The notes under the pieces: generated by a model | What the model was told of the DNA's origin: nothing | The model's database searches: none | The model's input: only the letters and a program-made list of their open reading frames with translations | Translations under genes and position numbers: made by a program | NCBI GenBank assembly: GCA_017795085.1 | Contig: CP051246.1 | Location: 2,606,514-2,670,513, forward strand | Source: Salegentibacter sp. | GTDB taxonomy: Bacteria > Bacteroidota > Bacteroidia > Flavobacteriales > Flavobacteriaceae | Reading direction: 5' to 3' | Length of the DNA: 64,000 nt | Shown here: one piece after another, positions 1 through 9,031 of the stretch | How the letters are laid out: the number at the start of each line of letters is the position of its first letter | How positions within the stretch are numbered: the first letter of the stretch is position 1

Positions 1-95
1 ATTCGATTATTCACCCGACGCTGGTATTAACAAAGTTTTATGCTGAAGAAGGTATTGCAATAAAAACTAGTCCTAATTATTTTATACGCAATTAA
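1..95 (+). CDS. 3' end of an upstream gene (partial, unidentified)
   Basis: The third frame from the window edge is open for 30 codons and ends at a TAA at 93-95. The translated tail has ordinary protein composition and ends ...SPNYFIRN. The other two forward frames hit stops early. I do not recognise the family, and a stretch this short could be open by chance. It is followed by an AT-rich spacer holding the promoter of the next gene. Confidence 0.35.
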   Translation, partial: SIIHPTLVLTKFYAEEGIAIKTSPNYFIRN

Positions 96-205
96 ACTCA
101 CTTAAAACCAAATAAAATTAAATTATAACCAATTCATTAAAATTAATTTTAGTTTTTAGCAATAAAATGAAGTTTTTATGAATTGTATATAATTGCAGTT
201 TTCGT

Positions 206-213
206 TACATTTG
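206..213 (+). promoter_or_regulatory. Bacteroidota -7 box (TACATTTG) for the E1 dehydrogenase gene
   Basis: TACATTTG matches the Bacteroidota sigma-A -7 consensus TAnnTTTG. It lies 24 bases upstream of the ATG at 237. It falls inside the longest possible reading frame (from 183), so it supports the ATG at 237 as the true start with a short leader. No clear -33 TTTG is visible. Confidence 0.5.
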
Positions 214-236
214 TATACGTTGAGAAAACCAAGTTC

Positions 237-2639
237 ATGCAAAGCGAAACACAAACCAAAGATTCTATTTCTTTTGAAGATTTTAAAGCCCAGGTAATAA
301 AAGATTATCGTATTGCCGTTACCAGCCGGGAATGTAGCTTACTCGGCCGCCGGGAGGTTTTAACCGGCAAAGCTAAATTTGGAATTTTTGGTGACGGAAA
401 AGAAATTCCCCAACTGGCAATGGCCAAGGCTTTTAAAAACGGTGATTTTCGCTCGGGTTATTATCGTGACCAAACCTTTATGATGGCAATTGGCGCCCTT
501 AGTATAGAACAATTTTTTGCCGCTCTCTACGCCGATAGTAATATAGAAAACGAACCCATGTCTGGCGGCAGGCAAATGGGCGGCCATTTCACTACGCATA
601 GCCTCAATGAAGATGGAAGCTGGAAAAACCTGATGAACCAAAAAAACTCCAGCACCGATATTTCTCCCACTGCAGCTCAAATGCCCCGTTTGGTAGGTTT
701 GGCTCAGGCTTCAAAAATCTACCGAAAAGTACAAGGCCTCAATACTGAGAATTTTTCAAATAATGGTAATGAAGTAGCCTGGGGTACCATCGGAAATGCA
801 AGTACCAGCGAAGGCCATTTTTGGGAAGCTTTAAATGCGGCCGGGGTAATGCAAATTCCCATGATAATTAGTATTTGGGATGATGAATACGGAATTTCAG
901 TACATGCCAGGCACCAAACCACCAAAGAGAATATCTCGGAAATTGTTAAAGGATTTCAGCGTGATGAAGAAAACAAAGGTTATGAAATTATTGTTGTAAA
1001 TGGCTGGAATTATGTACAACTGGTTGAGGCCTATGAAAAAGCAGGAAAAATTGCCCGGGAAGAACACTGCCCTGTTTTAATTCATGTAAACGAACTTACC
1101 CAACCTCAGGGACATTCCACTTCCGGCTCTCACGAGCGCTACAAATCAGATACACGTTTAAAATGGGAACGTGATTTTGATTGCAATACCAAATTTAGGG
1201 AATGGATTGAAGAAAACAATTTTGCCACTGCTGAAGAGTTAAATCAACTGGAACGCGAAATCAAACGCGAAGTAAGGGAAGGTAAAAAAAATGCCTGGGA
1301 AACATATCTGGCCCCTATGCGCGCCATGCAAAAAGAAGCTGTTAAACTTCTTGCCGAGACAGCTAAGGATACAGAAAATAAAAATGAACTCCTTAAACTC
1401 GCCAAACAACTCAAAACCAACCGTGAGCCCCTTAAGAAAGATATATTTAATGTGCTTAGAAAAAGCCTGCGTTTATTGGTTTATGAAGATTTAGAAAAAA
1501 CCAAAGAGCTTAGAACCTGGCTTGAAAAATATTATAAAAAAGCCGAAGATGACTACAGCAGTCTATTATATAGTGTCCAGCCTCCGAAACAAGATGAAGT
1601 AGCCCCTGAATATTCAGCAGCAAGCCGTGAAGTTGATGGCCGGGTAATTATTCGGGATAATTTTGACCAGATTTTCGCCAATCATCCGGAAACTTTAGTA
1701 TTCGGTGAGGATTCAGGAGAAATTGGCGATGTAAACCAAGGGCTGGAAGGACTTCAACAAAAATATGGGGATATCCGAGTTGCCGATGTTGGAATTCGCG
1801 AAACAACTATTTTAGGCCAAGGTATTGGTTTGGCTTTACGCGGGCTCCGGCCTATTGCTGAAATTCAATATCTGGATTATGTGCTATATGCTCTGCAAAC
1901 CATAAGCGATGATTTAGCCACTTTGCACTATCGTACCAAAGGCAAGCAAAAAGCACCGGTTATTATACGTACCCGTGGACACCGCTTAGAAGGAATTTGG
2001 CACAGCGGTTCACAAATGGGCGGACTTTTAAACCTTATTCGGGGCGTATATGTTTTGGTTCCCCGAAATATGACCAAAGCTGCCGGATTTTACAACACCT
2101 TACTGGAACAGGACAACCCTGCATTAATTGTAGAATGCCTGAACGGCTACCGTTTAAAAGAAAAAATGCCCGATAACCTTGCAGCAATAAGAACACCAAT
2201 CGGAAAAACCGAAACCATACGCGAAGGAAAAGATATTACTTTGGTTTCTTATGGTTCCACGCTTCGTATTGTACAACAAGTTGCTGAAGAATTAACCAAT
2301 TTTGATATTGATGCTGAAGTTATTGATGTACAGTCACTCCTACCTTTTGACATTAATCATGATATTGTAAAAAGCGTAGAAAAAACGAATCGCCTGCTTA
2401 TTATTGATGAAGATGTACCCGGCGGGGCCTCAGCTTTTATTTTAGATAAAGTTTTAAATGAACAAAACGCTTACCGGTTTTTAGACAGCAAACCACAAAC
2501 CTTAACCGCCAAAGAACACCGCCCGGCCTACGGTACCGACGGAGATTATTTCTCTAAACCTTCTGCCGATGATATTTTTGAAAAAATCTACGGGATTTTT
2601 TACGAAGTAAATCCGCAAAAATACCCGAAGTTAAGATAA
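237..2639 (+). CDS. Fused 2-oxoacid dehydrogenase E1 component, alpha and beta subunits
   Basis: This 800-residue thiamine-diphosphate enzyme decarboxylates 2-oxoacids (probably branched-chain) and passes the acyl group to a lipoyl E2 in a cytosolic dehydrogenase complex. The N-terminal half is E1-alpha: the ThDP/Mg region near residues 183-215 reads GNASTSEG...WDDEYGIS. The C-terminal half, from about residue 470, is E1-beta with VFGEDSG, a GIRETTILG stretch and the closing transketolase C domain. Single-chain alpha-beta fusions of this length are usual in Bacteroidota. The first motif has GNA where GDG is canonical. The start at 237 is preferred over 183 because the promoter lies between them and the extra 18 residues are hydrophobic and unlike the family. 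Confidence 0.93.
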   Translation: MQSETQTKDSISFEDFKAQVIKDYRIAVTSRECSLLGRREVLTGKAKFGIFGDGKEIPQLAMAKAFKNGDFRSGYYRDQTFMMAIGALSIEQFFAALYADSNIENEPMSGGRQMGGHFTTHSLNEDGSWKNLMNQKNSSTDISPTAAQMPRLVGLAQASKIYRKVQGLNTENFSNNGNEVAWGTIGNASTSEGHFWEALNAAGVMQIPMIISIWDDEYGISVHARHQTTKENISEIVKGFQRDEENKGYEIIVVNGWNYVQLVEAYEKAGKIAREEHCPVLIHVNELTQPQGHSTSGSHERYKSDTRLKWERDFDCNTKFREWIEENNFATAEELNQLEREIKREVREGKKNAWETYLAPMRAMQKEAVKLLAETAKDTENKNELLKLAKQLKTNREPLKKDIFNVLRKSLRLLVYEDLEKTKELRTWLEKYYKKAEDDYSSLLYSVQPPKQDEVAPEYSAASREVDGRVIIRDNFDQIFANHPETLVFGEDSGEIGDVNQGLEGLQQKYGDIRVADVGIRETTILGQGIGLALRGLRPIAEIQYLDYVLYALQTISDDLATLHYRTKGKQKAPVIIRTRGHRLEGIWHSGSQMGGLLNLIRGVYVLVPRNMTKAAGFYNTLLEQDNPALIVECLNGYRLKEKMPDNLAAIRTPIGKTETIREGKDITLVSYGSTLRIVQQVAEELTNFDIDAEVIDVQSLLPFDINHDIVKSVEKTNRLLIIDEDVPGGASAFILDKVLNEQNAYRFLDSKPQTLTAKEHRPAYGTDGDYFSKPSADDIFEKIYGIFYEVNPQKYPKLR

Positions 2640-2713
2640 TTTTGAAGTAAGAAATACAAAGTTGGAAGTACGAAATCTTCTTCGTACTTCCCACCTCTAT
2701 CTTTGGGCTTAAT

Positions 2714-3553
2714 TTACGGGATCCATTTTTTATCAAAATTCGGTTTTCTTTTTTCCAAAAAAGCATTCCTGCCTTCTTTAGCTTCATCGGTCATATAAGC
2801 TAAGCGAGTAGCTTCCCCGGCAAACACCTGCTGGCCAACCATCCCATCATCAGTAAGATTCATAGCAAACTTCAGCATTTTTATAGAAGTTGGTGATTTT
2901 GCTAAAATCTCCTGCGCCCATTCATAAGCAGTACTCTCTAAATCTTCATGCGGAATTACGGCATTCACCATGCCCATCTCATAAGCTTCCTGTGCTGAAT
3001 AATTTCTTCCCAGGAAAAAAATCTCTCGCGCTTTTTTCTGCCCCACCATTTTTGCCAGATAAGCTGAACCGTAACCGGCATCAAAACTGGTTACATCAGC
3101 ATCGGTTTGTTTAAAAATAGCGTGTTCTTTACTGGCTAAAGTGAGGTCACAAACCACATGTAAACTATGTCCGCCACCTACGGCCCAACCGGGAACCACA
3201 GCAATAACCGCTTTTGGCATAAACCTTATCAAACGTTGAACTTCCAGAATATTTAACCGGTGATAGCCATCCTCCCCAACATAACCTTGATGCCCTCTGG
3301 CTTTCTGATCACCGCCACTGCAAAATGCCCATTTTCCGTCTTTAGATGAAGGACCTTCTGCAGAAAGTAAAACACAACCAATTGAAGTATCTTCGTGTGC
3401 ATCATGAAAAGCATCCAGCAATTCTTTAGTGGTTTTAGGCCTAAATGCATTTCGAACATCCGGGCGGTTAAAGGCAATACGGGCTACCCCATTTGCTTTT
3501 TTATAGGTAATATCTTTATATTCTTTTACAATTTTCCAGGATATTTCACTCAT
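2714..3553 (-). CDS. menB: 1,4-dihydroxy-2-naphthoyl-CoA synthase MenB
   Basis: MenB is a crotonase-fold enzyme that closes the second ring of the naphthoquinone by Dieckmann-type condensation of o-succinylbenzoyl-CoA, a middle step of menaquinone synthesis in the cytosol. The 279 residues are the normal MenB length. Visible hallmarks are FCSGGDQKARG (oxyanion/CoA loop, near residue 80), PGWAVGGGHSLHVVCDLTLAS near residue 125, TSFDAGYGSAYLA near 155 and the C-terminal FLEKRKPNF. It is on the same strand as menD and menF but separated from them by two unrelated small genes. It converges with the E1 gene, with a 74-base gap. Confidence 0.97.
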   Translation of the reverse strand: MSEISWKIVKEYKDITYKKANGVARIAFNRPDVRNAFRPKTTKELLDAFHDAHEDTSIGCVLLSAEGPSSKDGKWAFCSGGDQKARGHQGYVGEDGYHRLNILEVQRLIRFMPKAVIAVVPGWAVGGGHSLHVVCDLTLASKEHAIFKQTDADVTSFDAGYGSAYLAKMVGQKKAREIFFLGRNYSAQEAYEMGMVNAVIPHEDLESTAYEWAQEILAKSPTSIKMLKFAMNLTDDGMVGQQVFAGEATRLAYMTDEAKEGRNAFLEKRKPNFDKKWIP

Positions 3554-3620
3554 AATTTCTATTTTAGGCTGTAAAAATAAGTTTTTAGCACGAAGGCTGC
3601 ATAATTTTATTTACTCTCAT

Positions 3621-3628
3621 TAAATTTG
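3621..3628 (+). promoter_or_regulatory. -7 box (TAAATTTG) upstream of the secreted protein gene
   Basis: TAAATTTG fits TAnnTTTG and sits 36 bases before the ATG at 3664 in a divergent intergenic region shared with menB. Confidence 0.45.
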
Positions 3629-3663
3629 CATTGTTTTTGTAGTATACAAAGAAAAATCGGCAA

Positions 3664-4149
3664 ATGAAGTTTCGCTTATTATTTATTTTTCTAGTTAGTT
3701 TCTCGGGAAATCTCTTTTCACAGGAATTTCAAACCTGGAACGCCGCTGATTTTGAGATTGACATAAAAGCTTTGAACCCGGAATTAGACGAATTTGATTT
3801 TGGTTTAGATAAATCTGATTTCAATTTGCCAAGTGGCCGGTTTTTAAATGTAGAAAAACAAAAAGGTATAGACATGCTGGCTCTTATTGAACAAGAAAAT
3901 AATTATCGCCAACGTACTGTAGATATTGGATCTCCGCTCCCTAAACGAAATAATGATAAAAAAGGAATTGAAGTAAATACTGAGTTCGGGCCATACAACC
4001 GTACTGGGGTACAAAACGATGCTTTAAACTCTAACCCTTTTTACAGAAATCAACGATACTACCAACAATCTTTACAAAATACGGTTCGGCGGAGAATGTA
4101 TGGCTATGGCCGTGGTTATTATATTTCTCCTTACAGAAGGTATTACTGA
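3664..4149 (+). CDS. Small secreted protein of unknown function
   Basis: This is a 161-residue protein with a clear signal peptide: Lys-Phe-Arg, a hydrophobic core rich in Leu/Ile/Phe, and a probable cleavage after LFSQ near residue 20. The mature part is acidic at first, then basic and rich in Asn, Tyr and Arg. The C-terminus is a Tyr/Arg-rich tail containing repeated YG/RR/YY. I recognise no domain. It probably acts in the periplasm or at the cell surface. Its last seven bases overlap the 3' end of the convergent cvfB-like gene. Confidence 0.75.
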   Translation: MKFRLLFIFLVSFSGNLFSQEFQTWNAADFEIDIKALNPELDEFDFGLDKSDFNLPSGRFLNVEKQKGIDMLALIEQENNYRQRTVDIGSPLPKRNNDKKGIEVNTEFGPYNRTGVQNDALNSNPFYRNQRYYQQSLQNTVRRRMYGYGRGYYISPYRRYY

Positions 4150-4988
4150 TTTCTTAAATAAAGCCCGTCTTCTTTAATATCAATTTTACGCTGTTTGTAT
4201 AGATTTCCGGCTGCGCGCTTAAAGCTTTTTTTACTCATTTCCAGGACTTGTTTAATTTTTCCCGGGGCGGACTTATCGGTGATAGGTAAAAAACCTTTGT
4301 TGCCGACCAATTCATCTAAAATACGCTGCGCATTAGGTTCAATACTGCGGTAACCGGGACGTTGCAGCGCAACATCAATTTTTCCGTCTGATCGGGTTTT
4401 CTTGATAAAACCCTTCATTCTTTCTCCCGGCTTTAATTCCTGAAAAACATCACTGGAATAAATTAATCCCAGATGGATTTCATTAACGATTACATTATAG
4501 CCTAAATCGGTTTTATTACTGATTATAATTTCCACTTCCTCAAAAGGCTTTACACTAAGTTCTGAATTATCCAAGAAAGCGTGGACTTTACTGGAAGCAA
4601 CTAACCTTTCGGTTTCTTCATCTAAATAACAAAAAACAAGATAGGACTCTCCTTTTTTCATAGGAGTAGCCTGTTCCTTAAACGGTACAAAAAGATGTTT
4701 TTCCAAACCCCAGTCTAAAAACGCCCCAAACTCGGTAACTTCAACACATTTTAAAACGGCAAATTCATCTAACTTCACCAAAGGTTTTAGCGTAGTAGCA
4801 ACCGGACGCTCAGAATGATCTAAATACACAAAAACTTCAATTTCATCGCCTTCTCTAAAAGTTTCGGGAATATATTTATTGGGAAGCAAGACCTCATCTC
4901 CTTCTTCATTATTTAAAAAAAGCCCGGGATCGGCTTGCCGGTCTATATTAAGTCTATGATATTCTCCTAAGGTCAACATACAATTCAA
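4143..4988 (-). CDS. CvfB-family S1-like RNA-binding protein
   Basis: The protein has 281 residues and the layout of CvfB (conserved virulence factor B): tandem S1-like OB folds followed by a winged-helix end. The N-terminal segment LGEYHRLNIDRQADPGLFL, the LLPNKYIP motif and an FGAFLDWGLEKHLFVPF stretch near residue 95 are typical. The region FIKKTRSDGKIDVALQRPGY (near 195) and the C-terminal KSFKRAAGNLYK are also typical. The family binds RNA and affects gene expression in Gram-positives; in Bacteroidota its role is not established. It lies between menB and the DUF2853 gene on the same strand. Confidence 0.88.
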   Translation of the reverse strand: MNCMLTLGEYHRLNIDRQADPGLFLNNEEGDEVLLPNKYIPETFREGDEIEVFVYLDHSERPVATTLKPLVKLDEFAVLKCVEVTEFGAFLDWGLEKHLFVPFKEQATPMKKGESYLVFCYLDEETERLVASSKVHAFLDNSELSVKPFEEVEIIISNKTDLGYNVIVNEIHLGLIYSSDVFQELKPGERMKGFIKKTRSDGKIDVALQRPGYRSIEPNAQRILDELVGNKGFLPITDKSAPGKIKQVLEMSKKSFKRAAGNLYKQRKIDIKEDGLYLRNQ

Positions 4989-5090
4989 TTATTCTGCAAA
5001 GATAGGCTAATAATTATGGGAAGGGCGTATAAATAGAAAATCCGTTTACTCCTGGTAGAATAAACGGATTAATTTATTGTACAACTTTTA

Positions 5091-5435
5091 TTATTTAAAT
5101 ACGCTTTCTTTCTTAAAATGTTTGGTAAGCAGGTAATAAACTACTGCCCTATATTTATTCCGATTTGACTTTCCGTATTTTTCCAGCACAGCATTAAGCC
5201 CTACATCGAGTTTCTCATCGTCTTTAAGACCCAATTTTTTAACCAGGAAATTCTTTTTTACAGTTTCCAACTCACTTTCAGAAGAACTCGCTATGGTTTC
5301 GGCATCTGCTCTAAAAATACTTGGCCCACAAGCTTTTGTAACTTCTCTAAGCAAATCTACATCGGGGTTTCCCCCAATTTTGTCTTTAACGTCCTGAACG
5401 TACTTCTCTACTTTTTCATCGGTTTTTGTACTCAT
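5091..5435 (-). CDS. DUF2853 family protein
   Basis: This is a 114-residue, highly charged, mainly alpha-helical protein recognisable as DUF2853. It has an N-terminal KTDEKVEKYVQDVK helix, a CGPSIFRADAETIASSSE segment, a KKLGL...DEKLDVGLNAVLEKYGKSNRNKYRAVVYYLL core and no membrane segment. Function is unknown. It is 67 bases downstream of menD on the same strand and may be co-transcribed with the men genes; nothing in the sequence ties it chemically to quinone synthesis. Confidence 0.85.
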   Translation of the reverse strand: MSTKTDEKVEKYVQDVKDKIGGNPDVDLLREVTKACGPSIFRADAETIASSSESELETVKKNFLVKKLGLKDDEKLDVGLNAVLEKYGKSNRNKYRAVVYYLLTKHFKKESVFK

Positions 5436-5502
5436 AATTAAAGGTTTTGGTTAATTGAATAACAAGTTAATTAATTCCTTCCTAAAATTACAAAAACTAA
5501 GC

Positions 5503-7236
5503 TTAAGATTTCATAAAATTGAAATATTCTAATAAAACTTCATCATTTAACCTCCTTGGGGTGAAAATTTCCAATAATTTTGGCTTCCCGGAATCCTGAA
5601 AGAACCCGGACAGTGATTCGCTTATTCCTTCTGAAGTTGCGGCTGAAATATATTCCAGGCCATATAACTCGCATAGCGGTTTGGCCTGAAGTTTATGCGT
5701 CGTCTCAAAATAAGTTTCAAAATTCACGGTATTTTTATTACCAGGCAAAATCCTAAAAATCCCCCCGCCTTCATTATTTAACACAATAATTCTAAAATTC
5801 GATGGGATGTAATTATTCCACAAAGCATTACTGTCATAAAAAAAACTCAGGTCGCCGGCAATTATTAATGTAGGATCCCCCTTTAAACAAGCAGCTCCAA
5901 GCGAAGTAGAAATACTACCATCTATACCACTGGTACCTCGATTGCAAAAAATTTTCAAACTCGCAGGCCATTTAAATAATTGCGCATAGCGAATAACAGA
6001 ACTATTGCCCAGATGCAATATATAATCTTTGGGAACGTCAGGTACAATAAGCTGCATTGCCTTTAAATCGGAATATGGGATTTCATCCATATATTCTTCA
6101 TGCCGCTTTTGACGTTTTTCTTTTACGCTTTTCCAGTAATTTCCATAATCACTCTCCACAGTTTCAGTAAGAGGAAAAAACTGCTGAAAAAATGAATTTA
6201 CCGTGGTCTCAAAATGTTTATTTAAACAGAAAAAAGTATTATAAGCTTTCTTTGAATCAACATGCCAATGCTGTTGTGGTTGATAATTGCGTAAAAAAGC
6301 TTTGATTTTCTTAGAAACAATCATCCCGCCGAAAGTCAGTAGAATTTCAGGTTGCAAAGCTTTAAAAAGTTCTTCCCGGTTTTCATCTTTTTCTATCGGG
6401 CCGATAAGGGTATCTATCCGGGTAAAAAATTCAGGATGATTTAAATTTGAGGTCGTTTCAGTAAAGACAATAACCGAAGGATCTTGAGCAAGCTTTTCCA
6501 AAAACTCCTGCTCTAATCCATTGGGTTGCGCCACCCCTACAATCACCATTTTACGTTTGGCCTTATTCCAAAGTTCTGCATAATTTTGAAGCTGATTTTC
6601 AGAATAGGTACGCTCTTTTATTTCCGGTAAAATCTGTAACGGATTCACCTCTACATTCTCCACCAAATCATACAAAGGTTCATAAAACGGTACATTAATA
6701 TGTACCGGCCCTTTTTCTTCAATAGCTTTATTTAAAGCTAAATTAACTTCCCGTTCATTATGCTTTCTGGCCTCAAATTGTTTTTGCTGCAACTTTTTAT
6801 CGTTGGCTTCAGTTTCCAAAACCAGTTCTGAATGCAAATTAGCCGAATATAAAATATGATTTTCAAATACATTTTTTTGGCGAATAGTTTGCCCGTCACC
6901 AATATCTATACGTTCCACCGGCCGGTCTGCAGAAATCACCACCAACGGAATATCGCTGTAAAAAGCCTCGGCAATGGCCGGATAATAATTTAAAAGTGCC
7001 GAGCCCGAAGTACAAACCAGAGCCACGGGTTTTTGCAATTGCTGCGCCATTCCCAAAGCAAAAAAAGCCGCACAACGCTCATCAACAATACTATAAGCTT
7101 TGATTTCAGGATGATGCGTAAATCCAATAGTTAAGGGCGCATTTCGCGAGCCCGGCGAAATTACAACGTGGTGTATGTTTTTGGCCACGCAAAGTGCCAC
7201 CACCGAGCGCGCCACAGGTATTTTGGAGTATTTCAC
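5503..7236 (-). CDS. menD: SEPHCHC synthase MenD (thiamine diphosphate dependent)
   Basis: MenD joins isochorismate and 2-oxoglutarate to give 2-succinyl-5-enolpyruvyl-6-hydroxy-3-cyclohexene-1-carboxylate, the first committed menaquinone step. The 577 residues match the family. The N-terminal Pyr domain has HVVISPGSRNAPLTIGF (near residue 23) and the ThDP-activating Glu region VDERCAAFFALG. The centre is the degenerate DHNA domain. The C-terminal PP domain has NRGTSGIDGSISTSLGAA and the metal motif GDLSFFYDSNALWNN near residue 470. It follows menF in the same direction with a 100-base gap, so a shared transcript is likely. Confidence 0.97.
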   Translation of the reverse strand: MKYSKIPVARSVVALCVAKNIHHVVISPGSRNAPLTIGFTHHPEIKAYSIVDERCAAFFALGMAQQLQKPVALVCTSGSALLNYYPAIAEAFYSDIPLVVISADRPVERIDIGDGQTIRQKNVFENHILYSANLHSELVLETEANDKKLQQKQFEARKHNEREVNLALNKAIEEKGPVHINVPFYEPLYDLVENVEVNPLQILPEIKERTYSENQLQNYAELWNKAKRKMVIVGVAQPNGLEQEFLEKLAQDPSVIVFTETTSNLNHPEFFTRIDTLIGPIEKDENREELFKALQPEILLTFGGMIVSKKIKAFLRNYQPQQHWHVDSKKAYNTFFCLNKHFETTVNSFFQQFFPLTETVESDYGNYWKSVKEKRQKRHEEYMDEIPYSDLKAMQLIVPDVPKDYILHLGNSSVIRYAQLFKWPASLKIFCNRGTSGIDGSISTSLGAACLKGDPTLIIAGDLSFFYDSNALWNNYIPSNFRIIVLNNEGGGIFRILPGNKNTVNFETYFETTHKLQAKPLCELYGLEYISAATSEGISESLSGFFQDSGKPKLLEIFTPRRLNDEVLLEYFNFMKS

Positions 7237-7336
7237 TAAGTTTGTTTTAGTTCTCTGGAGCCCTATGGGCTATCCGAAAAGCCTTATTAACACTCAAAAT
7301 TACAATTTTCCAAAGGATTTCTTCAGCAAAGGAAAT

Positions 7337-8488
7337 CTATTTCACTAAAATAGCTTTTAGGGTCTGGGCCTTGTTACGCGTTTCCTCAAACTCTGCCGCT
7401 GGTTCAGAATTGGCAGTAATACCACCCCCTATAAATATTTTCACTTCATTACTTTCAATTTTCATACAACGAAGGTTCACAAAAAGCGAAGTCGATTTTA
7501 GAATACTTCCATAAGCCCGATTTTCCTGATTTCTATGGTTTGCATTTCTTTTCATCTCTTTTTTAAGGTTCAGCTCCCCGAGGAAACCGGTATAAAATTC
7601 ACGATGATAATTTTCATTTTTTAGGATAAATTCCCGGGCTTTTTCTTTTGGCATTCCGCAAATTGCCGGCGTGGGATGAAGTGCTTTTACCAAAGATTTT
7701 AAATTAAAATTTTTTAAATCCAATTTCCCCTGAATATCAGTACGCAAATGCAATACATTTCCAGCTCGCGTGGTATAAACCTCAGAATTGAAAACTTCTG
7801 CAAAACCAAATTTCTTTAGGTTTTCCAGCACATAATCGGTTACGATTTGTTGCTCGTCAATTTCCTTATTTCCCCAATTAACTTCAGTAGTACCTTTAAA
7901 AACCTGGGTGCCGGCCAGTGCCATAGTTTTAAATTTATTGCGCTGTACTTTTAATAAAGTCTCGGGTGTTGCCCCTAACCATATTCCGGTTTTTGGATGA
8001 AACCAACAATAAACGAAAGCCGTTTTATACTTTTTAAGTAAATCCTGAAAAATTTCAATAGCACCTAATTGGGTTTCCACCTTTTCTTTTCGGGAAACCA
8101 CTACTTTCTTCAGTTTTTCGGCTTTAATCTCTGAAATTGCATTTTCCACCAGTGTTTCGTAGGCTTGTTTTTCTTCTTCTTTAAAAGCTGAAGGCGGAAA
8201 ATTTATTACTTCCTTTTCTACGGCTTTTTCCTGATCTAAAAATCCGGAAAAGAAAGTTTCAAGGGTTTCAGAATTTTTCTGCGGAATTAAATAGTTTTTA
8301 CCATCTTCTTCAAAAGAAGCAAACACAAAACCTTCTTCTTTATAACTTTCCACTAAATATTCCTGGCTATCTTCCTGAAGCATTGCCCGTGTAGCTCCCT
8401 TTTCTTCATTAGGGTTCTGCCAGGCCACAAAAGGTTTTCCCGATTTCAGCTGCGTTTTTAACCGATTAAAAAATTCGTCCTGCTTCAT
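7337..8488 (-). CDS. menF: Isochorismate synthase (MenF/EntC type)
   Basis: This is a chorismate-binding enzyme that converts chorismate to isochorismate, the entry step to menaquinone. At 383 residues it has the compact chorismate-binding domain seen in Bacteroidota. Hallmarks are KVVVSRKEKVE (near 130), WLGATPETLLKV (near 170), MALAGTQ, HPTPAICGMPKEKA (near 270) and the C-terminal signature IGGGITANSEPAAEFEETRNKAQ. The start codon overlaps the stop of the upstream thioesterase gene (TAATG), so the two are translationally coupled. Confidence 0.95.
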   Translation of the reverse strand: MKQDEFFNRLKTQLKSGKPFVAWQNPNEEKGATRAMLQEDSQEYLVESYKEEGFVFASFEEDGKNYLIPQKNSETLETFFSGFLDQEKAVEKEVINFPPSAFKEEEKQAYETLVENAISEIKAEKLKKVVVSRKEKVETQLGAIEIFQDLLKKYKTAFVYCWFHPKTGIWLGATPETLLKVQRNKFKTMALAGTQVFKGTTEVNWGNKEIDEQQIVTDYVLENLKKFGFAEVFNSEVYTTRAGNVLHLRTDIQGKLDLKNFNLKSLVKALHPTPAICGMPKEKAREFILKNENYHREFYTGFLGELNLKKEMKRNANHRNQENRAYGSILKSTSLFVNLRCMKIESNEVKIFIGGGITANSEPAAEFEETRNKAQTLKAILVK

Positions 8489-8907
8489 TATTTCTTCTTA
8501 GGTAAGGTAATGGTAGAGAGTTTCACTAAAGAAATTAAATTATTTTCGGCATCGGTGATTTTTATTTCCCATAGTTGCGTGGTACGACCTTTATGAATAA
8601 AAGATGCTCGTGCAAATACAAATCCTTCCGAGATACTTTTTAAATGGTTAGCTGATATTTCAATACCCCGAACAAAAAATTCCTCAGTATTCAAAAAAAC
8701 ATAACTTGCCATACTGCCCACACTTTCAGCCAGGGCCACACTTGCCCCCCCGTGCAACACTCCATCAGGTTGATGTACTTTAGAAGTTACCGGCATTTTG
8801 GCTATAAGGTAATCTTCACCAACTTCGGTAAATTCAATTTCCAGCGTTTCCATAAGCGTGTTTTTACACACTTTTTCAGCAAGCTCCAGAATTTCTTTTT
8901 GGGTCAT
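8488..8907 (-). CDS. menI: Hotdog-fold acyl-CoA thioesterase, probable DHNA-CoA hydrolase
   Basis: The protein is a 139-residue PaaI/4-hydroxybenzoyl-CoA-type hotdog thioesterase. The catalytic helix reads HGGASVALAESVGSMAS, with the Glu of LAES as the expected general base. The strand VRGIEISANHLKS and the GRTTQLWEIKI segment complete the fold. Because it is the first gene of a coupled menI-menF-menD unit, the most likely substrate is 1,4-dihydroxy-2-naphthoyl-CoA, whose hydrolysis follows MenB. That role rests on context and homology type; a general acyl-CoA thioesterase cannot be excluded. Confidence 0.85.
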   Translation of the reverse strand: MTQKEILELAEKVCKNTLMETLEIEFTEVGEDYLIAKMPVTSKVHQPDGVLHGGASVALAESVGSMASYVFLNTEEFFVRGIEISANHLKSISEGFVFARASFIHKGRTTQLWEIKITDAENNLISLVKLSTITLPKKK

Positions 8908-9031
8908 AGCAATGGGTTTGGTTTCTTTGTAAAATGTACTTTAGTATGCCCTCGGAACATTAAAATAATTTTATTTCGAAGCAAACCTTAGGACATTAAA
9001 ATCTCAATTGTTGAGTAAAAATACAATAAAA

